Shown: piece after piece, positions 1-8,189 of the stretch
Layout of the letters: every line of letters starts with the position of its first letter
How positions within the stretch are numbered: position 1 is the first letter of the stretch
NCBI GenBank assembly: GCA_004321745.1
Contig: SGYO01000004.1
Span: 1 to 47,015, forward strand
Origin: a bacterium
GTDB taxonomy: Bacteria > Fidelibacterota > Marinisomatia > Marinisomatales > UBA1611
Direction of reading: 5' to 3'
DNA: 47,015 nucleotides
Program-made: the position numbers and the translations under genes
Notes under the pieces: generated by a model
Databases searched by the model: none
Told to the model about the DNA's origin: nothing
The model's input: the letters and a program-made list of their open reading frames with translations, nothing else

Positions 1-484
1 TTAATGCTCGTTTAAATATCTTAGATAAAAAATTATTTTTATTTTTTTTCATATAGAAGAAAATGGGGCACATCAAAAGAACATAAATGAAAATATTTAC
101 TAAGAACCAAAGATGACCTGGATTTGGAAAGTATGCACTGCCTAAACCCATGAATGCCATATAGATATATATGTGTATTGGCACAATAATTAATGAACCA
201 AAAATCAGAGGTAGCAGTATTCTTTTTGTCCTATCTTTTAATAATTCCTTCCAGCTTCTCCTACGCATAGCTAAATAAACACCCATACCAGAAATAATGA
301 AAAGAAGTGGGATACGCCATATATTTATCAAACTCATTATTAGCCAAATACTTTCAATTGGCTTTTCACTTTGAGGAAAATAAATAAAGTAAGCCCAAGG
401 CTGGAAAACAATACTGATATGATAAATAATCAAAAGTCCTAATGCAAAAACACGAAGCCAATCAATGTCATATCTTCGATTCAA
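1..484 (-). CDS. Acyltransferase-3 family membrane protein (partial, 3' end outside window)
   Basis: The reverse strand stays open from a TTG at 484 to the window edge, giving 161 residues of N-terminal sequence. It begins MNRRYDIDWLRVFALGL, then IIYH, and later RIPLLFIISGMGVYLAMRRR. The D-W-L-R motif, the early His in the first helix and the LFIISG segment are typical of acyltransferase-3 (OPG/MdoC-like) proteins, integral membrane enzymes that O-acylate surface sugars. Four or so hydrophobic segments are visible. I chose TTG because it is preceded by GAGGG six bases upstream and an in-frame TGA lies just before it; no ATG sits before the conserved DIDWLR. The acceptor cannot be predicted. 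It stands alone, away from the polysaccharide locus 20 kb downstream. Confidence 0.72.
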   Translation of the reverse strand, partial: MNRRYDIDWLRVFALGLLIIYHISIVFQPWAYFIYFPQSEKPIESIWLIMSLINIWRIPLLFIISGMGVYLAMRRRSWKELLKDRTKRILLPLIFGSLIIVPIHIYIYMAFMGLGSAYFPNPGHLWFLVNIFIYVLLMCPIFFYMKKNKNNFLSKIFKRAL

Positions 485-784
485 TCTATACCCTCATCAA
501 ATAGGATAAAATTACTTATTTCAATTAACTTTGCAATAGGGTTCATAATTAAATCTACAAAAAATTAGTTAACAATATGTGAGCGCATATATACACATAC
601 CTACCCCCCATTAAACGGGGTATGCCACCCCTTTTCGGTTGAAAATCCTAGATTGAAAAAGTGTGTCCCATAAATTTGTGTCCCATTTTGGGGTATGAAT
701 GATAAGGAATGATAATAGATGATACAAAAAACCCCCGAACTTAATCGAGGGTTTTAATGAGAGAAGTATGGTATCTTTCTCTAG
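485..784. other. Non-coding gap with nested hairpins and short direct repeats
   Basis: No credible gene is visible. TACCCC at 602-607 pairs perfectly with GGGGTA at 617-622, and the same GGGGT can instead pair with ACCCC at 627-631, so two hairpins exclude each other. GTGTCCCA occurs twice (663-670 and 678-685) and GAATGATAA twice (697-705 and 707-715). GGGGTATG also recurs at 617-624 and 690-697. No tRNA-end duplication or transposase remnant is seen. Confidence 0.5.
726..755 (-). terminator. Rho-independent terminator downstream of tRNA-Asp
   Basis: Read on the minus strand, AAAACCCTCG, a short loop and CGGGGGTTTTTT form a stable stem with one bulged or mismatched position, ending in a T-run. 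It lies 30 bases past the 3' end of the tRNA gene. Because the stem is flanked by A and T runs it could work in both directions. Confidence 0.75.
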
Positions 785-858
<74 letters not shown>

Positions 859-870
859 AAAAATTTAGAT

Positions 871-1131
871 CTATTTTTTCATTTTATATAAAAGAGCAAT
901 CGGTATTAGGATAATATAACCAATAAATAATAGAACCGGCGCAAGTGATAGACTTTGAAAACTATAGGTATCTCCTGTAGCCATTATTATATAACCCAAA
1001 ATTATGGTAATTATGCCAGCACCAAAAAAAATATAGTTTTCTTTGTCATAAGACCAACCATCAAAAATATTGCCAGAACTTTCTTTGTTGTTGTGAAATA
1101 AGTTGCCCATATAGGCAAAATTACAGTTCAT
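871..1131 (-). CDS. DUF3098-like small membrane protein
   Basis: An 86-residue protein with two hydrophobic helices (about residues 35-52 and 62-80), a central GYIIMATGD turn and a short basic C-terminus (YKMKK). The helix, G-x-I-x-M-A-x-G-D turn and second helix with a proline-led start resemble the DUF3098 family of Bacteroidota-like genomes, whose function is unknown. No clear ribosome-binding site precedes the ATG; Met8 is an alternative start. It diverges from mltG across 89 bp and lies just upstream of tRNA-Asp. Confidence 0.6.
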   Translation of the reverse strand: MNCNFAYMGNLFHNNKESSGNIFDGWSYDKENYIFFGAGIITIILGYIIMATGDTYSFQSLSLAPVLLFIGYIILIPIALLYKMKK

Positions 1132-1178
1132 GAATATGCAACAAAAGTCATTTTTATTATTATTTTAAATAAACCAAA

Positions 1179-1206
1179 TTGACACTCATATTATAGAGTG
1201 TATAAA
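1179..1206 (+). promoter_or_regulatory. Sigma70-like promoter of mltG with operator-like repeat in the spacer
   Basis: TTGACA (1179-1184) and TATAAA (1201-1206) are 16 bases apart. The spacer and edges hold a perfect inverted repeat ACACTC-N8-GAGTGT (1182-1201) that overlaps both promoter boxes. Transcription would start about 8 bases before the ATG at 1221, so the mRNA would be nearly leaderless, which fits the lack of a Shine-Dalgarno sequence. Confidence 0.6.
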
Positions 1207-1220
1207 TTTCTCCCCTTTAA

Positions 1221-2255
1221 ATGAGCGTCGAAAGAAGTCCAAAATTAATTGCACCCTATCTTGCTGTTTACCTTTTTGTAATCAGTTTTACTTTTTATTT
1301 GATAGTGAATTATTGGCCACAAACTAATATTGGTTCCATGAAAAAAGTTAGAATTGACCATGGTACTACATTATCAAATATTTCTGATAAGCTTTATAAA
1401 AAAGGATTAGTAACAAACAAATGGGTATTTGAATTTCTTACAAAAATAAAAGGATTAGAAAAATCTATGCAGGCAGGTACATTTATATTATCTAATGTTC
1501 ATACCAATAATGAGATTATCAGGAATATTGTATTTGGCTCTCCTAATAGAAAAAAGATAACGTTCCTCGAAGGCTGGAATATGAACCAAGTCGCAAGGCA
1601 TCTATCTAAGGAATTAAATTTTAATTATTCTGAAGTGCTAAAATTATTGAGTGACGAAGAACTCATTAAAGAGCTTCAGATAAATTCAAATACTTTGGAA
1701 GGCTATTTATTTCCTGAGACATATTATTTTTTTGAAGGTGTCGATAAAATCTCTGTTATAAAGAGATTAGTTAAAGAGCATAAAAGATTTTGGAGTGATG
1801 CAAACCTATCGAAAGCTGATAGCTTAGGTTTTACACCTTATGAGATTATTACCTTAGCATCAATCATCGAGGGAGAAGCGATTTATGATTCTGAAAGGTC
1901 AACTATTTCAGCTGTATATCATAATCGCCTAAAAATTGGGATGAAGTTGCAAGCTGACCCTACAGTCCAATACATAATTGATGATGGTCCAAGAAGACTT
2001 TTAAATAGAGATCTTAGAATTAAATCACCATACAACACATATATGTATCAAGGCCTGCCACCAGGTCCAATAAATTCTCCAGGAGAACAATCTTTAATTG
2101 CAGCCTTAAGTCCTCAGAATAATGACTATCTATATTTTGTTGCTAAAGGAGATGGTTATCATACTTTTTCAAGAAATGAAAAAGAACATGAACGCGCAAA
2201 AAGAGCGTTTCAGCGCGTAAGGAAAAAAGTAAAAAGAGAGAGGGCTGGCTCATGA
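1221..2255 (+). CDS. mltG: Endolytic murein transglycosylase MltG
   Basis: MltG cuts nascent peptidoglycan glycan strands in the periplasm and helps set their length. The 344-residue protein has one N-terminal membrane anchor (about 12-32), then a LysM-like region (about 40-110) and the YceG-like catalytic domain. The catalytic glutamate is E217 in LASIIEGEA, followed by SAVYHNRL and the LQADPTVQY signature at 243-251. The C-terminal YFVAKGDGYHTFS motif is present. Length is normal for the family. The start ATG lacks a Shine-Dalgarno sequence but follows a strong promoter at short distance. The gene overlaps pcrA by four bases (ATGA), so the two are translationally coupled. Confidence 0.95.
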   Translation: MSVERSPKLIAPYLAVYLFVISFTFYLIVNYWPQTNIGSMKKVRIDHGTTLSNISDKLYKKGLVTNKWVFEFLTKIKGLEKSMQAGTFILSNVHTNNEIIRNIVFGSPNRKKITFLEGWNMNQVARHLSKELNFNYSEVLKLLSDEELIKELQINSNTLEGYLFPETYYFFEGVDKISVIKRLVKEHKRFWSDANLSKADSLGFTPYEIITLASIIEGEAIYDSERSTISAVYHNRLKIGMKLQADPTVQYIIDDGPRRLLNRDLRIKSPYNTYMYQGLPPGPINSPGEQSLIAALSPQNNDYLYFVAKGDGYHTFSRNEKEHERAKRAFQRVRKKVKRERAGS

Positions 2256-4420
2256 GCTTAAAATCGTTAAATAAAACTCAAAAAGCTGCAGTTGAAGCTA
2301 TAGATGGACCAGTATTGATTTTTGCTGGTGCAGGGAGTGGTAAAACTAGGGTTTTAACTCACAAACTTTACTATTTAGTTGACGAGGGTCTTTTTAAACC
2401 TGAAGAAATTTTAGCAGTCACTTTTACCAATAAAGCAGCTAAAGAGATGAAAGAAAGAGTGATGAAACTCTTGAATACCAATGAGATAGATTTATCTATG
2501 GGTACATTTCATTCTATTTGTGCAAGAATATTGAGAGAGGACATTGAAGTTTTAGGATTTACTAGGCATTTTGCAATTTATGATGTGAAAGACCAGTTAG
2601 ATTTAATTAAAGTACTTTTTGAGGAATTTGAAATATCAAAAACATTGATTACTCCGAATCAGTTAAGAAATCAAATTAGTCTTTTCAAGAACAAAATGAT
2701 GGATTCAGCTGCGGTAGATAGGAAGGCCAGAACCATCCTTGAGAAAACTGTTTCTAAAATTTATACGGAATATCAAAAAAATCTAAAATTAAATGATGCA
2801 CTTGATTTTGATGATTTATTAACATTCCCTTTAGATATTTTTGAAAAGAAACCTTCTGTTTTAAAAAAGTATCAAAAAAGGTGGAAATATATTTTGGTTG
2901 ATGAATATCAGGATACTAATCGCGCTCAGTTTCAATTCTTAACTAATCTTGCAAAAGCGCATGAAAATATTTGTGTCGTTGGTGATGATGATCAATCTAT
3001 TTATGGATGGAGAGGAGCAGATGTTTCTAATATATTAGATTTTGAAAAGACATTCTCATCTTGCAGAGTATTCACTCTTGAAAAGAACTACAGATCCACT
3101 CAGGAGATTTTAAATGCTGCAACTGCTGTTGTTGTGAATAACGATAAACGTGCGAATAAGAATTTAGTAGCAGCAAATGGATCTGGAGAAACTCTAGGGT
3201 TAATTGAAACTATTGATGAGCAAGAAGAGGCTAGTGCAATTGTTTCATCTATTGAAAAAGAAATAAAATTAAATAAAAGAACTTTCAATAAATTTTCAGT
3301 TTTATACAGAACTAATGCTCAATCTCGTGCCCTTGAGGAAAGTTTTATAAGACAAGGTATACCATATAACATTATTGGTAGTGTGCGTTTTTATGAAAGG
3401 AAAGAAGTTAAGAATGTTTTAGCCTACCTTAGGCTTATTGTAAATCTTAAAGATACAATATCTTTAAGAAGAATAATTAATTTTCCCGCTAGAGGTATTG
3501 GTGCAAAGACTATTGATAAATGCGTTCAGCAATCTGAAAAAGATAAAATTGAATTCATTGATGTTCTTAAAAACCCTAATAAAATGGATATTAGGGGCAA
3601 ACAAGCAGACGCTCTTTTTAAGTTTTATAATGTAATAATTAAATATCACGACTTAAGAAAAAAATTAAGTGCAAGTGAGCTTGCAAGAAGTTTAGTTGAA
3701 GAAATTGGGATCTTATCTCATTTTAAGGAATCAAAAGAACCAGATGCTAAGGACCGTTTTGATAATGTTGCAGAGCTTTTAACTAGTATTGAGGAATTTT
3801 CGATAAGAAATCCACAAGCGGGGCTCAGTACTTTCCTAGAGGATGTATCTTTACAAACAGATATAGATCATTGGAATGATTCTGATAACAGAGTAACCCT
3901 AATGACAGTTCATTCATCAAAAGGTTTAGAATTTCCAGTTGTATTCATAGCTGGCATGGATGAAGGTCTTTTTCCTTTGTTTAGATCATTAGATGATAAG
4001 AGTGAGCTAGAGGAAGAGCGTAGATTGTTTTATGTTGCCTTGACTAGAGCAGAGCAGAAAGTATATTTACTTTATGCTACTAATAGGAGAAGAATGGGTG
4101 CAGAAACTGTCAATGGTCTGCCTAGTAGATTTATTAATGAAATACCAGAAGAATCGCTCGATAGAATAAGTTTTAGTTCTGCTGTAACTAGAAAATTTGT
4201 AGCAGGAAAAAAGAAAAAAGATGGCCTTACGCAGATGGTTAGAACCGTTACGGATTTTGATGATTTTCAAGTTGGTGATAATGTTGAGCATTCTATTTTT
4301 GGTGCTGGTAAAATTATGGCTCTTAGTGGCACTGGCGAGAACCAAAGAGTTGGTGTGGTGTTTAACGATGGAACTAGAAAAAAACTAATTGTAAAATTCG
4401 CAAATTTAAAAAAATTATAA
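2252..4420 (+). CDS. pcrA: UvrD/PcrA-type superfamily 1A DNA helicase
   Basis: ATP-dependent 3'-5' DNA helicase acting in repair and in clearing replication conflicts. The 722-residue protein carries the SF1 motifs in order: Walker A GAGSGKT at 26-32, TFHSICARIL, motif II DEYQDT at 217-222, VGDDDQSIYGWRGA, the LEKNYRS motif, VTLMTVHSSKGLEFP and EEERRLFYVALTRA. A small C-terminal domain (about 665-722, FQVGDNVEHSIFGAGKI) resembles the Tudor-like RNA-polymerase-binding tail of PcrA/UvrD. PcrA, UvrD and Rep cannot be separated by reading alone; the tail favours PcrA/UvrD. It is coupled to mltG by ATGA. Confidence 0.93.
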   Translation: MSLKSLNKTQKAAVEAIDGPVLIFAGAGSGKTRVLTHKLYYLVDEGLFKPEEILAVTFTNKAAKEMKERVMKLLNTNEIDLSMGTFHSICARILREDIEVLGFTRHFAIYDVKDQLDLIKVLFEEFEISKTLITPNQLRNQISLFKNKMMDSAAVDRKARTILEKTVSKIYTEYQKNLKLNDALDFDDLLTFPLDIFEKKPSVLKKYQKRWKYILVDEYQDTNRAQFQFLTNLAKAHENICVVGDDDQSIYGWRGADVSNILDFEKTFSSCRVFTLEKNYRSTQEILNAATAVVVNNDKRANKNLVAANGSGETLGLIETIDEQEEASAIVSSIEKEIKLNKRTFNKFSVLYRTNAQSRALEESFIRQGIPYNIIGSVRFYERKEVKNVLAYLRLIVNLKDTISLRRIINFPARGIGAKTIDKCVQQSEKDKIEFIDVLKNPNKMDIRGKQADALFKFYNVIIKYHDLRKKLSASELARSLVEEIGILSHFKESKEPDAKDRFDNVAELLTSIEEFSIRNPQAGLSTFLEDVSLQTDIDHWNDSDNRVTLMTVHSSKGLEFPVVFIAGMDEGLFPLFRSLDDKSELEEERRLFYVALTRAEQKVYLLYATNRRRMGAETVNGLPSRFINEIPEESLDRISFSSAVTRKFVAGKKKKDGLTQMVRTVTDFDDFQVGDNVEHSIFGAGKIMALSGTGENQRVGVVFNDGTRKKLIVKFANLKKL

Positions 4421-4455
4421 ACCTCATTATTTTTCAAAAACACTGTAAATTGTGA

Positions 4456-4482
4456 TATTATTGTAATTAAAATACAATAATA
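4456..4482. promoter_or_regulatory. Perfect palindrome upstream of the Fur-family gene (candidate operator)
   Basis: TATTATTGTA (4456-4465) and TACAATAATA (4473-4482) are exact 10-bp inverted arms around a 7-base AT spacer, ending 9 bases before the ATG. The TTATTGTA half-site resembles PerR/Fur-type AT-rich boxes, so self-regulation by the downstream gene is a reasonable inference. Confidence 0.6.
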
Positions 4483-4491
4483 AGAAAATAT

Positions 4492-4914
4492 ATGAATCAA
4501 ATAGATATCCTTAAAAATGTTTTAAAAAATGAAGGTCTCCGCTATACTCAGCAAAGGCAAATTATTTGGGACGAAATAAGAAGTTCGACAGAGCACCGAG
4601 ATGCTGAAGAGATTTATCTAATAATTAAGAAAAAAAATAAGATTAATGTATCTAGAGCGACTGTTTATCGTACTATTGATGTTCTAGTAAAAAATAATCT
4701 AGTACGTAAAATGGAGCTTGGTGATGGTAGAGCATTATATGAGCATAAAGCTGATGATGAGCATCATGACCACATAATATGTTTAGAGACTGGTAAGATT
4801 ATTGAGTTTTACAACGAAAAACTTGAGGAGCTTCAAGACCAGATCGTAAAAGAACATGGCTATAAATTAGTTAGACACGTTCATCAATTGTTTGTAAAAC
4901 CTATAAAAAAATAG
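4492..4914 (+). CDS. Fur-family metal-responsive transcriptional regulator
   Basis: The 140-residue protein has the Fur N-terminal winged helix (about 10-80, with SRATVYRTIDVL as recognition helix) and a dimerisation/metal domain. The EHHDHIIC segment (H91, H92, H94), E105 and H122/H129/H131 provide likely regulatory metal ligands. The usual structural-zinc cysteines are missing: C97 is the only cysteine, the second of the first pair is Thr, and the C-terminal CxxC is absent. This leaves open whether it senses iron, manganese, zinc or peroxide (Fur, Mur, Zur or PerR), so I give no symbol. A perfect palindrome lies just upstream. Confidence 0.88.
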   Translation: MNQIDILKNVLKNEGLRYTQQRQIIWDEIRSSTEHRDAEEIYLIIKKKNKINVSRATVYRTIDVLVKNNLVRKMELGDGRALYEHKADDEHHDHIICLETGKIIEFYNEKLEELQDQIVKEHGYKLVRHVHQLFVKPIKK

Positions 4915-4935
4915 TTTTTACATATTCTATTTTTT
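4905..4935. terminator. AT-rich bidirectional terminator between convergent genes
   Basis: AAAAAATAG (4906-4914) and CTATTTTTT (4927-4935) are perfect inverted arms around a 12-base loop, flanked by A and T runs. The arms overlap the stop codons of the fur-family and GNAT genes. The stem has only one G-C pair, so its strength is doubtful. Confidence 0.4.
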
Positions 4936-5421
4936 GTCAATGTATTTAATCATTTTAAGCCATTTTTTTTCTTTCAATATTTGAAAACCTATTGATTGAT
5001 ATAAGGTAATAGCAGGGATATTTTTTTTCACACAATTTAGGTTTATTGCTTTGATATTATCTTTACCAGCTATTATATGTTTTTCTACATATCTAATTAG
5101 TTTTTTAGCATATCCTTTTTGTCTATTTTCGTTATCAATAAAAAGGTGAAAAAGATGAGCTAAATTTTTATTTTCATCTATTTTTACGCTTATATGACCA
5201 ATAATCCAATTTTCATCTTTTAAAATGTAAGTTTCTATATTATCCTCATTATAAAATGTTGATATCCAATGATTAATGTTGAATGGGTATTTTAAATTAG
5301 GTGATGTAAAGTGAAGTGTTTTAGGGTTGCTGAACCATTTTGAAAGCACTGCAGTCAATACCCTTACGCTTTCATCATTTTTGTAAGAAATATTTATTAT
5401 CGATAGTTTTTGACTAGTCAT
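4927..5421 (-). CDS. GNAT-family N-acetyltransferase
   Basis: A 164-residue protein with the GNAT acetyl-CoA fold. Motif A is visible as LFIDNENRQKGYAKKLIRYVE (about residues 91-111), with the R/Q-x-x-G-x-G/A pyrophosphate loop, and motif B as NIPAITLYQSIGFQ near the C-terminus. The C-terminal part resembles RimI-like enzymes, but the substrate (peptide, antibiotic, amine) cannot be inferred. It converges on the fur-family gene with a 12-bp gap and diverges from the barrel gene at 5488. Confidence 0.85.
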   Translation of the reverse strand: MTSQKLSIINISYKNDESVRVLTAVLSKWFSNPKTLHFTSPNLKYPFNINHWISTFYNEDNIETYILKDENWIIGHISVKIDENKNLAHLFHLFIDNENRQKGYAKKLIRYVEKHIIAGKDNIKAINLNCVKKNIPAITLYQSIGFQILKEKKWLKMIKYIDKK

Positions 5422-5431
5422 TTTGTTGGCC

Positions 5432-5462
5432 TTGAATTAATAATTCGTATTAATGATATAAT
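5432..5462 (+). promoter_or_regulatory. Candidate promoter with inverted repeat between GNAT and barrel genes
   Basis: TTGAAT (5432-5437) and TATAAT (5457-5462) are 19 bases apart, a little wide. Inside lies a perfect inverted repeat ATTAATA-N5-TATTAAT (5436-5454), a plausible operator. The gap also has to hold the divergent GNAT promoter. The sequence is so AT-rich that chance matches are likely. Confidence 0.4.
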
Positions 5463-5487
5463 TTTATTTTAGATATATTTACTCTAT

Positions 5488-7068
5488 ATGTTAAGGATTA
5501 TTCTGACTTTTTCAGCTAGTGTTATATTTTCTCAAAATATAGAAAATATATCTTATGATTTTATTAATCATCAAGGTCATATTTTAAATAAGGGCAGTTT
5601 AGTTTGGAATGAAGATTGGAACTCTAATGGGCTGTTTTTTGACGGGACGTTCGCTAATTATCCGTCCATGTATGGGCCAGTAATTGAAGATAGGTTCCTT
5701 AAACCAATTGAAGACATATCAAACTTAGATTCTTCCAAAACATTATCTTATTTTGATTATGTACAAGGGGATTATTACCTGGATAATTTAGATTTAGGAA
5801 TAAAATATTCAAATCCTGGTAGAGTAATAAACCTACATGCATTTAAAAGAAGGTATGCTGGAGCATATAATCATTATAATTATGGTATTGGAACAATTAG
5901 TCCAATTCATTACACTTTTTTAGGTGATTATAATATTAGAAAAAATAATGAAAAGTTGTTTATATCTTTGGGGAATTTTAGTTCTGATTATGGTTTGTTA
6001 GATTCATCAAATAATTCATTTTTAGATTCTAGAATAACCTCATCAAGTTTAAAATATGAGAATCAATATGATAGCCTATTATTAAAATTAGATTATAACA
6101 TTTTTTTCCAGCGTTTAAATGGTCTTCATTCATCATCTATCTTTGAAGGTGTAATTTATTTTACTAGAACAAAGATTGATGGTTCAATGATGATACTAAG
6201 TTCAAATAAATATAATTATGGTTTATCATATAATTTGAATAAAAGGTCTTTAAGCCATGATGATGTCAAAAATATTAATTGGAATGTCTTTAATTTCTTC
6301 ATTCAAAATAAAAAATCAAAATACAGTATAGGCCTTAATAACTCTAAAGATGGCAATGATTTAATTTTTAGTGCTAGATCAAATTTTCGATTAAGATTAA
6401 TAATATCTAAGATCAATTTTGAGAGGTCTTATAAACCCTATCATATTGCTTATGCAGACTCGTTAAATTTCGAACAAAATGATTGTATATGGATTGAAAA
6501 TAGTTTACAGATGAGGAGATTTAATATTAGTATTGATTTTGCTTTTCAAAATTTTGAAAGAAAATTTAACCACATGGGGTTACCCACTAAGGGCAACAAC
6601 TTTTGGATATCGCTTTATCTGAGTCCTGTTTTTCAAAATGATTTAGATTTTAGCATTAGATATAATAGATCAATCAGCAATAAATATATAAGTGATGGCA
6701 TTGGAGATAGAATAAAAATCCAGCTTGGTAGTAAATTTAATTTATTTTCAAATGCAATGACTCTGAAATATCATTTTTCTATAGATGGTTACATGAATAG
6801 AAAAAATGGTTATGCTCTAACTCCGATAGAGCGGTACCCAGTTCATCAACCAGAACTAGCTTCTCTTGAGAATTTGTGGGTACCAAGTTTTACTGCAATA
6901 TGTTTTGTTAAAAACGTAGAAATCAGTTATGCCATGCATCACTTAACCAATATTATTGATGACTATTTAAATCGTAGTTATGATAGCAATCAAATAGTTT
7001 TTAATAAATATTATCCTAGTGTCACTAGGCTAGCTTCATTGGCAATTAAATGGAATTTTTATAACTAA
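5488..7068 (+). CDS. Predicted outer-membrane beta-barrel, TonB-receptor-like C-terminus, no plug
   Basis: I do not recognise a named family. The 526-residue protein starts with a short signal peptide (about 1-16, ending VIFSQ). The rest alternates hydrophobic and polar residues with many Tyr, Phe, Asn and Ser, as in long-stranded beta-barrels. The last 60 residues (LENLWVPSF, then VEISYAMHHLTN, YYPSVTR and terminal LAIKWNFYN) resemble the C-termini of TonB-dependent receptors and putative porins in Bacteroidota and Marinimicrobia, including the aromatic end needed for insertion. No plug domain or TonB box is visible. It converges on the B12-regulated propeller gene, with stop codons overlapping. 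Confidence 0.6.
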   Translation: MLRIILTFSASVIFSQNIENISYDFINHQGHILNKGSLVWNEDWNSNGLFFDGTFANYPSMYGPVIEDRFLKPIEDISNLDSSKTLSYFDYVQGDYYLDNLDLGIKYSNPGRVINLHAFKRRYAGAYNHYNYGIGTISPIHYTFLGDYNIRKNNEKLFISLGNFSSDYGLLDSSNNSFLDSRITSSSLKYENQYDSLLLKLDYNIFFQRLNGLHSSSIFEGVIYFTRTKIDGSMMILSSNKYNYGLSYNLNKRSLSHDDVKNINWNVFNFFIQNKKSKYSIGLNNSKDGNDLIFSARSNFRLRLIISKINFERSYKPYHIAYADSLNFEQNDCIWIENSLQMRRFNISIDFAFQNFERKFNHMGLPTKGNNFWISLYLSPVFQNDLDFSIRYNRSISNKYISDGIGDRIKIQLGSKFNLFSNAMTLKYHFSIDGYMNRKNGYALTPIERYPVHQPELASLENLWVPSFTAICFVKNVEISYAMHHLTNIIDDYLNRSYDSNQIVFNKYYPSVTRLASLAIKWNFYN

Positions 7069-8153
7069 TTAATTTCCCAAGTAGCATAATCGCCAGGTGC
7101 TGCGCCTACTTCAAATAATTTTTCAATACTACCGTCTAGAACATAAACACTATCTGGTGCAACATAGTCATTCGTTATACCAAAGAAAATTTGATCATCA
7201 ATTGAATGAGATGAATATAAATTTGCATTATAATAAGAATCCTTACTTGCATAATTCCCAATTCTAGCAGATGTGTTTAGGCTTAAATTATTTTGGTCAA
7301 TAGGAACTATTCCACCAAGGCTAGTTCTATACACTCGCTCTTGATATATCATAACATTTCCACCACAAACAATACCTTCTCCATGTTCTATTGTTATTAC
7401 CTCATCAGTAGTTAAATTTACTTGAGCAGTACCAAAAAAAGTTTGGTACCAATTTTCACTATAATATGTCCTGGAAATAAAAAGATTATCATTGTGAATA
7501 ATTAGATGCTGAGGTCCTTTACCAACTTCATATGTTTTGATAATTTGGTTTGTTAGTGGATCTATTTTAACAACATCAGTTCCATTACCTTGATCAAAGA
7601 GCGCTAAATGTGGAATGCTAGCATAAAGATTTGAGCCATCTGTAGTAATATCCTCAGGCAAACCATTTAATGATATACTCTGCTCGATAGAAAAAGTATT
7701 TAAATTTAAAACTTTGATATCTTTTGAATTCCAATTGCTAAAATATAGTTTATTGTTTAATACGCACATCTCCCTAGGACTTGAGTTATTTGTTGAGATA
7801 GTTATGCCAGGTAATGTTAATCCAGTTTCTGATATTGCGTATCGTTTAATCTCGCTATTACCATTAATTATAGCGTATAAATGACTATCATGCACTAGAA
7901 TCGATTGTAAAACATCGCCAACATTCAAAAGTTCTTGAATTTTTTCGTTATCTTTAAATACAGATATGGACCCATTATTTTGGCCAAAATTACCCTCACT
8001 TGCTATAAATAATAAATTGGTAGAAATATTATCATCAGTTGTAGATGCATTTTCACAATTATAACTAAATGCAATTATTCCTGGTAAAATAAATAGCTTT
8101 ATTTTTGATATGATAGTTTCTAATAGATCAATGATTTTTAAATGTCTTTTCAT
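7065..8153 (-). CDS. YncE/BtuG-like beta-propeller protein, probable B12-binding surface protein
   Basis: A 362-residue protein with an N-terminal hydrophobic segment (about 18-30) followed by FSYNC, possibly a weak lipobox, then repeated propeller blades (for example LFIASEGN, SISVFKDN, LYAIINGN, RYAISETG, LYFSNWNSKDIKVLNL, VVKIDPLTNQIIKTYEVGKG). Such seven-bladed propellers include BtuG, the cobalamin-capturing lipoprotein of Bacteroides. The cobalamin riboswitch directly upstream strongly supports a B12 role. I start at Met 8153 rather than at the in-frame ATG at 8225, because the latter lies inside the riboswitch and because GGGAG stands seven bases before 8153. The family match and riboswitch are seen; ligand binding is inferred. 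Confidence 0.75.
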   Translation of the reverse strand: MKRHLKIIDLLETIISKIKLFILPGIIAFSYNCENASTTDDNISTNLLFIASEGNFGQNNGSISVFKDNEKIQELLNVGDVLQSILVHDSHLYAIINGNSEIKRYAISETGLTLPGITISTNNSSPREMCVLNNKLYFSNWNSKDIKVLNLNTFSIEQSISLNGLPEDITTDGSNLYASIPHLALFDQGNGTDVVKIDPLTNQIIKTYEVGKGPQHLIIHNDNLFISRTYYSENWYQTFFGTAQVNLTTDEVITIEHGEGIVCGGNVMIYQERVYRTSLGGIVPIDQNNLSLNTSARIGNYASKDSYYNANLYSSHSIDDQIFFGITNDYVAPDSVYVLDGSIEKLFEVGAAPGDYATWEIN

Positions 8154-8189
8154 GACTTTTCTCCCGAAAGTTGTTAAGTGATTGTGATT

